Shown piece after piece: positions 9,974 through 18,369 of a stretch of 64,000 nt of DNA (its first letter is position 1; every line of letters begins with the position of its first letter). The stretch comes from Olsenella sp. Marseille-P4559 (GTDB lineage Bacteria > Actinomycetota > Coriobacteriia > Coriobacteriales > Atopobiaceae). The notes beneath the pieces were generated by a model, which worked only from the letters and a program-made list of their open reading frames with translations, ran no database searches and had not been told where the DNA came from. Where the stretch lies: assembly GCF_900605015.1 (NCBI RefSeq), contig NZ_LR027574.1:512479-576478 (forward strand), read 5' to 3'. The translations under genes were made by a program, and so were the position numbers.

Positions 9974-10038
9974 CCCGAGACCCTTTCAGAGGTGCAAATG
10001 GCAGAAGTCGCAGGTTGTGCGTACGCACAACCCGGATT
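9974..10038. repeat. Palindromic repeat copy 3
   Basis: A perfect 20-bp palindrome (GGTTGTGCGTACGCACAACC, 10013-10032) with the same flanking blocks as copy 2 (CCCGAG, AGAGGTGC, CGGATT) at nearly the same distances. It lies just beyond the stop of the FMN oxidoreductase gene. Confidence 0.75.
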
Positions 10039-10068
10039 TTCGGTCGCCGCGCGCCTTCCAGTCAGCCC

Positions 10069-11100
10069 CTACCAGCTCACCATGCCGTCAGTGATGTCGG
10101 CAACGGTCTCGGCACCGCACATCTCCATCGTGTTCGAAAGCTCGCCCCGAAGCTGGGCGAGATAATCGCGCACACCCCGCTCTCCCCCACCGTACATGGC
10201 CACCACGAACGGCCGGCACATGAGGACCGCGCTCGCGCCAAGGGCAAGCGCGCGGAAGACGTCGATACCGGTGCGAATACCGCCGTCGACTAGCACGATG
10301 AGCTCCTCCCCGACGGCCCGCGCAATCTCGGGAAGCACGGTTGCTGTGGCCTCGACGCCATCCTGCACACGTCCACCGTGATTGGAGACCACGATGCCGT
10401 CGGCTCCGGCCTTGAGTGCCTTCTCGGCACCCCGCTCGGTCATGATCCCCTTGAGGACAAAGGGGGTATCCGCCGCGTGGCACGCTTTGGCGATCTCCCG
10501 CAGCTGCGAGACGCCCTTGGTCCCAGCAGGCGGCTGTTGCCCCTTGAGGAAGGGCAGACCGGCCCCGTCGATGTCCATAGCCACGGCCGCAGGACGGGCA
10601 GCCAGTGCAAGTTTCAGCTTGTCCCGCACCACATCTCTAGACCAGGGCTTGATGGTGCATATGCCACATCCATCAAGGCCGGAAATGGCACGACAGGCCC
10701 CCTCGTGCAATGACGCGGCGAGACCGTCGCCCGTCCAGCCCAGCGTGCCCGCTCCTGCCGCCGCCCGGAGCATGACGTCGTTATAAGAGTCCATGGTGTA
10801 CTTGGGGCCGTAGTGGAGGTTCACGTCACCGAGCGGGCCCACCATTACGGGAAGGGATAGCTGCCGGTCGAAGAGCGTCACTGAGGTGTCTGGGACAAAT
10901 GGCTCGTGAATCGTATCCATGTGCACCATCACCGACTGCCAGGCCTCGTAGTTGCGGATGGCCACCATCCCCGTACCCTTGGCACCTGGTCCCGGAATGT
11001 GGTTTTTGCAGGCCCTCCCATCACAGATGGGGCATGCCTTGCAGGCTCCCATCTGCCCGTGCGCCGCCTCCGCCAACTCTACGTAGCTCATGCCACCCAT
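10069..11100 (-). CDS. FMN-dependent alpha-hydroxy-acid oxidoreductase with N-terminal Cys cluster
   Basis: A 343-residue TIM-barrel flavoprotein of the lactate oxidase / (S)-2-hydroxy-acid dehydrogenase family. Seen: SNHGGR with the catalytic His at about 241 and flanking Arg 244, Lys 217 in VLKGIM, and the FMN phosphate loop VDGGIRTG with a later LMCRPF. The N-terminal 45 residues contain Cys 20, 23, 26 and 31 (CKACPICDGRAC), a CxxCxxCx4C spacing that could bind an iron-sulfur cluster; this is inference. The barrel is shorter than lactate oxidase at its N-terminus. ATG at 11100 has GGGGGAG 6 bases upstream; the long upstream frame is a proS shadow. Substrate unknown; probably an anaerobic dehydrogenase rather than an oxidase. 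Confidence 0.85.
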   Translation of the reverse strand: MGGMSYVELAEAAHGQMGACKACPICDGRACKNHIPGPGAKGTGMVAIRNYEAWQSVMVHMDTIHEPFVPDTSVTLFDRQLSLPVMVGPLGDVNLHYGPKYTMDSYNDVMLRAAAGAGTLGWTGDGLAASLHEGACRAISGLDGCGICTIKPWSRDVVRDKLKLALAARPAAVAMDIDGAGLPFLKGQQPPAGTKGVSQLREIAKACHAADTPFVLKGIMTERGAEKALKAGADGIVVSNHGGRVQDGVEATATVLPEIARAVGEELIVLVDGGIRTGIDVFRALALGASAVLMCRPFVVAMYGGGERGVRDYLAQLRGELSNTMEMCGAETVADITDGMVSW

Positions 11101-11111
11101 GGTGCTCCCCC

Positions 11112-11145
11112 AAATGCGAAAGGGGCCGCGGTTGTTCTGCGGCCC
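11112..11145 (-). terminator. Probable terminator after proS
   Basis: GGGCCGC, 9-base loop, GCGGCCC, then CTTTCGCATTT on the minus strand, 22 bases after the proS stop and just before the start of the FMN oxidoreductase gene. The T-tract is interrupted, so readthrough is possible. Confidence 0.5.
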
Positions 11146-11167
11146 ACATGCTGCTAAAGACAAGAGC

Positions 11168-12889
11168 TCACGCGCGCTCAGAGGCAACGCGTGCCGAGAG
11201 AACCGATGCCACCTCGTCGATGTGGACCTCGGTCCGCTCGCCCGTCGCACGCACCTTGAGTTCGACGTTTCCGTTCTTGATGGCCTTCTTGCCGCAGACG
11301 ACCTGATACGGGAAGCCCATGAGGTCCGCATCGGCAAACTTGACACCCGGGCGCTCCTTGCGATCGTCCACGACGACCTCCACGCCCCTCTCAACGAGTC
11401 CAGCGGCAATCCTATCGGCCACAGGCCACACCACGTCATCGCACACGTCAAGGGGCACAACCTCCACCTCGTACGGAGCCACGGCCACGGGGAACGAGAT
11501 GCCATGCTCATCGTGGTGCTGCTCGACCACGGCGGCAAGCATGCGAGAGACGCCTATGCCGTAGCAACCCATCTGGAGCAGGCGCTCCGTGCCATCGGGG
11601 TCGGTGTAGGTGGCTCCCATGGATTCGGAGTACTTGGTGCCGAGCTGGAACACCTGGCCCACCTCAATGCCGCGCGCCATGGAGAGGGGCTTTCCGCACT
11701 TGGGACAGAGGTCTCCAGCTTTGGCAGAGATCACGTCCACCCACTCTGCATCGGCAATCTGGAAGTCACGGCCGGGCTTGGCGTGCACGCAGTGGAAGCC
11801 CTCCTCGTTGGCACCGATGATCCACCATTGGGAGTCACGTAGCGACACGTCAAAGCACGCGCGCACCCCCTCGGGGAGGCCAATGGGCCCAATAAAGCCC
11901 TTGACCAGCCCAAACTGCGCGAGTTCCTCCTCGGTCATCATGTGATACGCACCAAAGGCGTGTTCGGCCTTCACGTCGTTCATGTCGTGGTCGCCGGGAA
12001 CAAAGCAGACGGCCGGGCTCCCGTCGCCATCTACGAGCGCCAGCGCCTTGCGTGTAGCGCTCTCGGGAACGTGCAGGAATGCCGCCAGCTCCGCGATGGT
12101 GCCGCATCCTGGCGTCTCGAGCTTCTGAAGCTCGCCCCGCTCACCCTCCTCGAGCTGGACCGGTGCGGCTGCCGCCTCGGTATCTGCTGCAAAGCCGCAC
12201 TCGTCACAGTAGGCGATCTCGGCCTCGCCAGCATCGGCCAAGGCCATGAACTCCACGGACGTGTCGCCGCCAATCTGGCCAGAATCTGCTGCCACGGGAA
12301 GCGCCCGCAGCCTCACCCGCTCGCAGATACGCGCATAGGCGCCCTTCTCGTCGTTGTAGGAGCGCTGCATGCCTTCCACGTCCGCATCAAAGGAGTAGGC
12401 GTCCTTCATGATGAACTCGCGGCCACGCATGAGCCCAAAGCGGGGGCGAAGCTCGTCGCGGAACTTGTCCTGAATCTGGTAGAGCGTCACAGGAAGCTGC
12501 TTGTAGCTGCGAAGCTCGTGACGGACCAAGTCGGTAAAGGACTCCTCGTGCGTGGGACCCAGCGCAAACTCGCGTTCGTGGCGGTCGGTCAGCCGCATGA
12601 GCTCAGGACCGTAGGCGCTCCAACGGCCCGACTGGCGCCAGAGCTCGCCATCGGTGAGGATGGGCACGAGCATCTCTTGGGCGCCAATGCCCTCCATCTC
12701 GTCGCGGATGATGGCCTCGATCTTCAAGAGCGAGCGCCACGCAAGCGGCAGATAGCTGTAGAGCCCCGATGCAGACCTGCGAATCATGCCCGCTCGGAGC
12801 AGGAGTCGGTGGCTGGCAAGCTCCGCCTCGGCAGGGTCCTCCTTAAGCGTAGGCGCGTAGAGCCCGGTCATCCTTGCATACGTTTTCAC
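11168..12889 (-). CDS. proS: Prolyl-tRNA synthetase (bacterial type)
   Basis: A 573-residue class II synthetase that charges tRNA-Pro. Motif 1/2 regions: LLRAGMIRRSASGLYSYLPL, LTDRHEREFALGPTHEE and FRDELRPRFGLMRGREFIMKD. About residues 230-390 is the YbaK-like editing insertion (Ala-tRNA-Pro hydrolysis; VCFVPGDHDMNDVKAEHAFG). Motif 3 is GCYGIGVSRMLAAVVEQHHD, followed by the anticodon-binding domain. I chose GTG 12889 (MKTYARMTGLYAPTL), 8 bases after GAGAGGA, matching family N-termini; ATG 12871 is the alternative. Last gene of the pyrH operon, before a probable terminator. Confidence 0.95.
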   Translation of the reverse strand: MKTYARMTGLYAPTLKEDPAEAELASHRLLLRAGMIRRSASGLYSYLPLAWRSLLKIEAIIRDEMEGIGAQEMLVPILTDGELWRQSGRWSAYGPELMRLTDRHEREFALGPTHEESFTDLVRHELRSYKQLPVTLYQIQDKFRDELRPRFGLMRGREFIMKDAYSFDADVEGMQRSYNDEKGAYARICERVRLRALPVAADSGQIGGDTSVEFMALADAGEAEIAYCDECGFAADTEAAAAPVQLEEGERGELQKLETPGCGTIAELAAFLHVPESATRKALALVDGDGSPAVCFVPGDHDMNDVKAEHAFGAYHMMTEEELAQFGLVKGFIGPIGLPEGVRACFDVSLRDSQWWIIGANEEGFHCVHAKPGRDFQIADAEWVDVISAKAGDLCPKCGKPLSMARGIEVGQVFQLGTKYSESMGATYTDPDGTERLLQMGCYGIGVSRMLAAVVEQHHDEHGISFPVAVAPYEVEVVPLDVCDDVVWPVADRIAAGLVERGVEVVVDDRKERPGVKFADADLMGFPYQVVCGKKAIKNGNVELKVRATGERTEVHIDEVASVLSARVASERA

Positions 12890-12964
12890 GGTGAGAGTCC
12901 TCTCCCCCGGCACCGCGGCCGGGCATCATGCGCCATAAGCGGCACCATGCAATTCTACGGCCGA

Positions 12965-14059
12965 TCAGGCATCAAAGGCGCCGGGGAAACGACGCGCAAT
13001 CTCGGCCATGAGTTCGTCCACGATTTTGTCAGCAGCCACTTTGCGCAAGGGCTTTCCACTCTCGAAGAGCATCGCCTGTCCGCGGCCACACGCAACGCCA
13101 AGGTCCGCATCGGAAGCCTCGCCGGGGCCGTTCACCACACATCCCATAACGGCCACCGAGATAGGCGCCTTGACGCCAGACAGGCGCTCGCCAACCTCCT
13201 CGGCAATGGGGATCATGTCGACCTGGCATCGCCCGCAGGTGGGACAGCTCACAAGCTCTGGGAAGCGACGGCGCATGCCGAGCGCCGAGAGGAGCTCCCA
13301 TGCCACACCCACCTCCTCGACGGGGTCTGCCGTGAGCGAGAGGCGCATGGTGTCGCCAATCCCCTTCTCAAGGAGGATGCCCACGCCTGCCGCATTCTTG
13401 ACCGTGCCCTGCCTAAGCGTTCCAGCCTCGGTAACGCCTACGTGGAGAGGCACGTCGGGCAGCGCCTCCGAGAGCGCGCGGTAGGTGGCCAGCGTGGTGG
13501 GAACGCTGTGAGCCTTGGCAGAGAGCACGATGTCGAGAAAGCCGCGGTCGCGGAAGTGCTCGACAAATCCCCGTGCCGAGGCAACGAGCTTCTCGGGAAG
13601 CGTAAGGTCCTGCCGGGTGGCAACCTTATCGTCGAGAGAGCCGGCGTTAACGCCAATGCGTATGGGAATGCCCGCCTCGCCGCAGGCATCAATCACCGCG
13701 TCAACGCGCTCCCAGGAGCCGATGTTTCCTGGATTCACGCGGAGCGCCGCGGCGCCGCGGGCCGCAGCCCCCAGGGCAAGCCGATAGTCAAAGTGGATGT
13801 CTGCAACAACGGGCAGCGGGGACTCCGCGCAGATGTGCTCGAAGCCGTCGAGCGACGCCGCGTCGGGGACGGCCACACGGATGATCTCGCAGCCGGCCTT
13901 GGCAAGCTTGTCGATCTGGGCGAGCGTGGCGGCAGCATCTGCGGTCCTGGTGGTGCACATCGATTGCACCGAGACGGGCGCTCCGCCGCCAACGGGAACG
14001 TCTCCCACCATGATGCGACGCGTGAGCTCGCGTGGGAGGGCCTTCTCATCAAGCTGCAT
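12965..14059 (-). CDS. ispG: 4-hydroxy-3-methylbut-2-en-1-yl diphosphate synthase
   Basis: A 364-residue GcpE/IspG, the 4Fe-4S enzyme converting MEcPP to HMBPP, the penultimate step of the MEP isoprenoid pathway. Seen: an N-terminal TIM barrel (GDVPVGGGAPVSVQSMCTT, ADIHFDYRLA, LRVNPGNIG, IRIGVNAGSLD) and a C-terminal reductase-like domain with cluster ligands in SCPTCGRCQVD and VMGCVVNGPGE. It begins 2 bases after the rseP stop region, in one operon with dxr, the other MEP gene in this window. Confidence 0.97.
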   Translation of the reverse strand: MQLDEKALPRELTRRIMVGDVPVGGGAPVSVQSMCTTRTADAAATLAQIDKLAKAGCEIIRVAVPDAASLDGFEHICAESPLPVVADIHFDYRLALGAAARGAAALRVNPGNIGSWERVDAVIDACGEAGIPIRIGVNAGSLDDKVATRQDLTLPEKLVASARGFVEHFRDRGFLDIVLSAKAHSVPTTLATYRALSEALPDVPLHVGVTEAGTLRQGTVKNAAGVGILLEKGIGDTMRLSLTADPVEEVGVAWELLSALGMRRRFPELVSCPTCGRCQVDMIPIAEEVGERLSGVKAPISVAVMGCVVNGPGEASDADLGVACGRGQAMLFESGKPLRKVAADKIVDELMAEIARRFPGAFDA

Positions 14060-14061
14060 GG

Positions 14062-15441
14062 TTAGCCGCCAATCACAAAGTTGAGGATGTCGTTTCTCAT
14101 GGCAACGACAAAGACGAAGAGGAAGAAAGCGAGGCCCACATAGCTCACGATGCTCTGGGTGCGGGCGGAGACCTGCCGCTTGGAGATTGCCTGGATGACC
14201 TCGATGAGAATCTTCCCGCCGTCAAGCGGCGGGATGGGGAGCAGGTTCATGAAGCCGAGCGACATCGAGATGGCACCCATGAAGAAGACAAGCGTAGGCA
14301 CGCCAGCCGACGCCGCCTCAGAGGCCATGACCGAGATGCCCACCACCGAGCTGGACTGGTCAAGCACCTCCATCGTGTGGGTGGGAACGATGAGCTTCGC
14401 CGCATACTCCGCCACAAGGCCCCCATATGCAACCGAAGCACGAAGCGACTGGCCCAGCGAGGGGTAGTATGTGACGACGTCATTGGTGATGCCCAGATAC
14501 TCAGCAGCCTGGCCGTCGACAAGGTCAACGGTGGTCTCGTATCGAACGCCGTCGCGCTCGTAGTCGATCGTGAAATCGGTTCCCGAGGAGAGGTAGGACT
14601 TGATCGCCGAGACGAGGCCCTCGTAGGTCGAGACCGACTGGCCGTCCACAGCGGTGATGCGGTCTCCGGCCTCAAGCCCGGCTGCCTCGGCGAACGAGTC
14701 CGCCGTAACGCTCCCGATTACGGGCTCGTTGGAGGCAACCTGGATGCCTGTGACCATGAAGGAGCCCGCGACAACCACGAGCGCCAAGAGCAGGTTCACG
14801 AGAGGACCAGCAAGGAGCATCGCGCAGCGGCGCCAGAAGCCGCATCCCAGGTAGGTGCGCGAGCGCTCGTGGGCGAGAAACTCCTCGGCATCCATGCCGG
14901 GATCGCGTGGCTCGCCATAGGCGGTGGTCCCAGCCAAAGAGAAGTCGTGTCCGCGATCGTACTCGGTGAGCAGGGCGCCATCACGGCGGAGGGTCTCGAA
15001 GCTCGCCGGCCAGTCGGACTGGCCCTCACGCTCGCCAAGCGCCGGGTCGTAGTGGGGCTTCACGGCGGCCCAGTCCGTAAGCGTGGCAAGAAGGCCATAC
15101 GCCCTGTCCATATCGCAGCCGAGCTTGGCGGCCAGGTCGGCAACAGAGATTCTGCCGGCGCGCTGGACGATCATAAGGGCAGGCGCCAGAAGCTCATCGG
15201 TGGTGTTCTCCATGCCACAGATGCGCGTGTAGCCACCAAGCAGGATGGGCGTCACGCCAACCTCAGTCCCGTGGCCCTTGCTCTTCCTCGAGAGCTTGAA
15301 CCGGCAGGGCATTCCCAGGAAGAACTCGGTCACGCGTACGCCGCAGACACGAGCCGCAAGGTAGTGGCCGCCCTCATGCACAAAGACAAGAAGCGAGAGG
15401 ACGATAACGCCCCAGAAGATTGCAGAGACGACCCCTATCAT
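14062..15441 (-). CDS. rseP: RseP-type intramembrane metalloprotease with large cytosolic insertion
   Basis: A 459-residue M50 site-2 protease. The first helix carries HEGGH (His 22, Glu 23, His 26); the GGY motif is at about 69-71; a PDZ domain (VIGSVTADSFAEAAGLEAGD RITAVDGQ) is central; the last helices contain LLPIPPLDGGKI, the third zinc ligand. Unusually, about 110 residues (80-190) are inserted between the GGYTRICGME strand and the helix GFWRRCAMLLAGPLVN; typical proteins have a short loop. The insert starts with a helix-turn-helix-like segment (ISVADLAAKLGCDMDRAYGL). RseP homologues cleave anti-sigma factors and signal peptide remnants. ATGA overlap with dxr. Confidence 0.9.
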   Translation of the reverse strand: MIGVVSAIFWGVIVLSLLVFVHEGGHYLAARVCGVRVTEFFLGMPCRFKLSRKSKGHGTEVGVTPILLGGYTRICGMENTTDELLAPALMIVQRAGRISVADLAAKLGCDMDRAYGLLATLTDWAAVKPHYDPALGEREGQSDWPASFETLRRDGALLTEYDRGHDFSLAGTTAYGEPRDPGMDAEEFLAHERSRTYLGCGFWRRCAMLLAGPLVNLLLALVVVAGSFMVTGIQVASNEPVIGSVTADSFAEAAGLEAGDRITAVDGQSVSTYEGLVSAIKSYLSSGTDFTIDYERDGVRYETTVDLVDGQAAEYLGITNDVVTYYPSLGQSLRASVAYGGLVAEYAAKLIVPTHTMEVLDQSSSVVGISVMASEAASAGVPTLVFFMGAISMSLGFMNLLPIPPLDGGKILIEVIQAISKRQVSARTQSIVSYVGLAFFLFVFVVAMRNDILNFVIGG

Positions 15442-16637
15442 GAGCGGGCCTCCCTCACTAGCTTGCGTGCAAGGTCACGCGATCGGGCATCGACCTCAGA
15501 AAGCTGCTCCAGGCTATCGACGGGCACGGATGTGGTCTGCTCCATGACCCGAGAGATGACGCGCTCGATATCGAGGAAGCCGCACTCGCCTGCGCGGAAC
15601 GCCGCATTGGCAACCTCGTTGGCCGCATTGGCAGCGCACGGCATCGTGCCCGCGATGCGCCCGGCCTCCTTGACGAGCGCCAGGCAGCCGAAGGTCCTCT
15701 CGTCAGCCTCGCCAAAGGTAATGGGAACCTCCTGGCACCAATCGACGGGCTTGGTGGGTGCACACCAACGCTCGGGGAAGCTCAATGCGTACTGGATGGG
15801 GATGTGCATGTCCGAGGGGCCAAGCTGCGCCTTAACCGAGCCATCTGCAAACTCGACCATCGAGTGGATGCGGCTCTGGCGCTGGATGAGCACCTGGATG
15901 TCGTCGACGCCCATGCCAAAGAGGTGGTGCGCCTCGATGACCTCCAAGCCCTTGTTGGTAAGGGTTGCGCTGTCGATGGTGATCTTGGCGCCCATGCTCC
16001 AGGTGGGGTGCACAAGGGCGGCTGCGGGGGTCACGCGTTCGAGCCCCTCTCTCGTCATGCCGTAGAAGGGACCACCCGAGCAGGTGAGCCAAATGCGTAC
16101 AAGGTCAGACTCCCGCTCACCAACGAGGCACTGGAAGATGGCGCTGTGCTCAGAATCGACGGGGATGAGCCTGCCCGGTTTGGCAAGCGGCATGAGAAGG
16201 TCGCCGGCAACGACGATGGACTCCTTGTTTGCATAGGCAAGAATCTTGTCGGCAGCCAGGGCGGCATAGCCGGCAGCCATGCCAGCCTCCCCCACCACGG
16301 CGTTGACCACGCAGTCTACGTCGGAAAGCTCGGCAAGCCCGGTTACCGCTTGGGGGCCAAAGCCCACCTCGCACCCCTCGGGAAGCTCGGCAAGGGCCGG
16401 GTCTCCCCTGTGCGAGGCGTCCGCAACGGCCAGGTGCGTAGCGCCAAGCTCCCTCGCGGCGGAAACAAGCGCCTTGCACGACGAGCTTACCGACAGGGCA
16501 ACGACTTTGAGGCGGTCAGGGTGCTGGCGGCACACGTCAAGCGTCTGCTTGCCAATGGAGCCCGAGCACCCCAGGATGGCGACCCTAAGCACCTCGGGGC
16601 GCATGGGGCGCTTGTCCGGGGACGGGAACAAACTCAT
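15438..16637 (-). CDS. dxr: 1-deoxy-D-xylulose 5-phosphate reductoisomerase
   Basis: A 399-residue IspC/Dxr, the NADPH-dependent enzyme making MEP from DXP. Seen: the Rossmann motif LRVAILGCSGSIGKQTLD, the LAYANKESIVVAGDLL segment, the PVDSEHSAIFQCL metal/substrate loop (Asp, Glu), the flexible-loop SGGPFYG and WSMGAKITIDSATLTNKGLE, and MHIPIQYALSFPER. The ATG at 16637 overlaps the cdsA stop (ATGA), and its own stop overlaps rseP, so the three genes are translationally coupled. Confidence 0.97.
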   Translation of the reverse strand: MSLFPSPDKRPMRPEVLRVAILGCSGSIGKQTLDVCRQHPDRLKVVALSVSSSCKALVSAARELGATHLAVADASHRGDPALAELPEGCEVGFGPQAVTGLAELSDVDCVVNAVVGEAGMAAGYAALAADKILAYANKESIVVAGDLLMPLAKPGRLIPVDSEHSAIFQCLVGERESDLVRIWLTCSGGPFYGMTREGLERVTPAAALVHPTWSMGAKITIDSATLTNKGLEVIEAHHLFGMGVDDIQVLIQRQSRIHSMVEFADGSVKAQLGPSDMHIPIQYALSFPERWCAPTKPVDWCQEVPITFGEADERTFGCLALVKEAGRIAGTMPCAANAANEVANAAFRAGECGFLDIERVISRVMEQTTSVPVDSLEQLSEVDARSRDLARKLVREARS

Positions 16638-17587
16638 AGGATTCCCCCAAAGAAGAGTACGAAGTATGCTGCCATGCTGCCAAAGAGCATGGAGTCAGAC
16701 CTGTCGAGAAGTCCGCCGTGGCCCGGCATGAGGTTGCCGGAGTCCTTGACGCCCACGCCTCGCTTGAGGCGAGACTCGAAGAGGTCTCCGATGACACCGG
16801 CGATGCCCACAAGAAGTCCACCCAAGACTGCACGGGGCATGTCGAGGCCCGCAATGCCAAAGGCGGCCAAGGCACCCCAGATGAAAACCGAGGCTATGAT
16901 GCCGCCGTAGAACCCCTCCCAGCTCTTGCGTGGGGAGATGCGAGGGGCAAGCTTGTGGATGCCAAACCTGGAACCCACGGCATAGGCAAACGCGTCATTG
17001 GCCCAGATCGAGGACATGACGCCGAAGGTAAGCGTCGCACCCGTGAAGCCCGTATCCACAACGCGGATGAGAACCAGGCTCGAGAAGGCGAGCGAGGTGT
17101 AAAGAGGGCCAAAGACCGTGATGGCAACATCGGCCACGTTCGCGCGGGGCGTAAACACGTACCAGGCGGCGCAAACGGCCAGGAGCAGGAAGGCGACGAT
17201 GACAAGCCCGCGGAGGCCGGTCGCGTACGCTGCGAGCGGGAAGAGGACGGCCGCACCAAGTCCCACGACCTCGTTGGGCATGCGACCACCCATGCGGGCA
17301 ATGCGGAAGAACTCCGAGCAGCAGAGCCATGCCATGGCACTGATCATGAGTGTGGTGGCAAGGGGTCCAAGGTACAGGCAGACGAGAACGACAATGGCAT
17401 AGATGGCACCCGACGTGGTGCGTGTAAGGAGCCGCTCCGTCCATCCCCGCGCGCGCTGTCCCACAAGCGCACCCGCAGTACGGCGCTCCTCCTTGGCATC
17501 GCGCCTGTCCTCGAGCTTGTCTATGTGGCGGTCGATGCCGACGCTCTCGCGCTGGTCCTGCGGCCTCTCGGGACCCTTCTCGCTCAA
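16634..17587 (-). CDS. cdsA: Phosphatidate cytidylyltransferase
   Basis: A 317-residue membrane enzyme making CDP-diacylglycerol for phospholipid synthesis. About 55 hydrophilic residues precede the first helix, followed by seven to eight membrane helices. The CDS family signature is near the C-terminus: RISPRKSWEGFYGG, then SRLKRGVGVKDSGNLMPGHGGLLDRSDS with its conserved Asp pair. The charged N-terminal extension (MSEKGPERPQDQR...) is longer than in E. coli CdsA. It overlaps uppS and dxr by 4 bases each. Confidence 0.94.
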   Translation of the reverse strand: MSEKGPERPQDQRESVGIDRHIDKLEDRRDAKEERRTAGALVGQRARGWTERLLTRTTSGAIYAIVVLVCLYLGPLATTLMISAMAWLCCSEFFRIARMGGRMPNEVVGLGAAVLFPLAAYATGLRGLVIVAFLLLAVCAAWYVFTPRANVADVAITVFGPLYTSLAFSSLVLIRVVDTGFTGATLTFGVMSSIWANDAFAYAVGSRFGIHKLAPRISPRKSWEGFYGGIIASVFIWGALAAFGIAGLDMPRAVLGGLLVGIAGVIGDLFESRLKRGVGVKDSGNLMPGHGGLLDRSDSMLFGSMAAYFVLFFGGIL

Positions 17588-18369
17588 TGCTCCACGACAC
17601 CCCCAAACCTACGGTGGCGCCCCTGGAACGCACGGACCGCACGCAGGAAGTCCCATCGCGAGAAGTCGGGCCACATGACGGGGGTCACATAGAACTCGGT
17701 GTAGGCAAGCTGCCAGAGCAGATAGTTCGAAAGGCGCATCTCGCCTGACGTGCGGATGAGAAGCTCCGGGTCTGGAAGGTCAGCCGTATAGAGACGAGAG
17801 GAGATGGCCTTCTCGTCAATGTCCTCGGAGCGCAGCGTTCCCAGCGCTACATCTTGGGCCACCTCACGGGCGGCGCGGGCAATCTCGGCACGCGACCCGT
17901 AGTTCACAGCCAAGGCGAAGGTCATGCCGGTATGGTCGGCTGTCTCGCGAAGGCCCTCATGGAACGCCTCTGCGGTCTCTGTGGGCAGGGCATCGATATC
18001 GCCAAAGAAGCGCAGGCGAACGTTTTCCTGGTGAAAGAGCGGAAGCTCGTTTAAGAGCGTGGTCGCGAAGAGGTGCATAAGGAGATTTACCTCGTGCTGA
18101 GGGCGGCACCAGTTCTCGGTCGAGAACGCATAGACCGAGAGCACGTCCAGACCGAGCCTCACGCTCGTGGTAACTGCCTCGCGCAGAGAGTCGACACCGG
18201 CCACGTGACCCTCAGAGCGATCGAGCCCCCGAGCCTGCGCCCAGCGTCCGTTGCCATCCATGATGATGGACACGTGACGGGGAATGCGCCCCAGGTCAAC
18301 GTTGGCAAGGCTTATGTCCTCGGGAGGGTTGGCGTAGTATTCCCCGAGCTTCTTCTCGTCTGCCCGCAC
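17584..18369 (-). CDS. uppS: Undecaprenyl diphosphate synthase (isoprenyl transferase)
   Basis: A 261-residue cis-prenyltransferase that extends FPP with IPP to the C55 lipid carrier for peptidoglycan synthesis. Motifs: HVSIIMDGNGRWAQARGL (catalytic Asp and P-loop), GHVAGVDSLREAV, LSVYAFSTENWCRP, ALAVNYGSRAEI, and the C-terminal PDPELLIRTSGEMRLSNYLL with LAYTEFYV. A short N-terminal extension of 25-30 residues precedes the core. Its start immediately follows the frr stop (no gap). Confidence 0.96.
   Translation of the reverse strand: MRADEKKLGEYYANPPEDISLANVDLGRIPRHVSIIMDGNGRWAQARGLDRSEGHVAGVDSLREAVTTSVRLGLDVLSVYAFSTENWCRPQHEVNLLMHLFATTLLNELPLFHQENVRLRFFGDIDALPTETAEAFHEGLRETADHTGMTFALAVNYGSRAEIARAAREVAQDVALGTLRSEDIDEKAISSRLYTADLPDPELLIRTSGEMRLSNYLLWQLAYTEFYVTPVMWPDFSRWDFLRAVRAFQGRHRRFGGVVEH

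Larger units (their letters stand above)
9705..10068. other. Intergenic region with the palindromic repeats and no supported gene
   Basis: No frame here has a ribosome-binding site, coherent protein features or a domain; open frames in it read through the palindromes. Apart from the three repeats there are two small stems near 9770-9800 (GGACGG/CCGTCC and ACCTT/AAGGT). It separates the tRNA-Ala promoter from the 3' end of the FMN oxidoreductase gene. Confidence 0.6.

Noticed and set aside
9697-10293. Open frames in both strands across the palindromic repeats
   Set aside because: Their translations only reflect the repeats (recurring RTHN/RAYAR-like segments) and lack start signals or known domains.
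11942-16065. Long plus-strand open frames (707 and 677 codons) over proS, ispG and rseP
   Set aside because: They are antisense shadows of well-recognised minus-strand genes with low-complexity translations.
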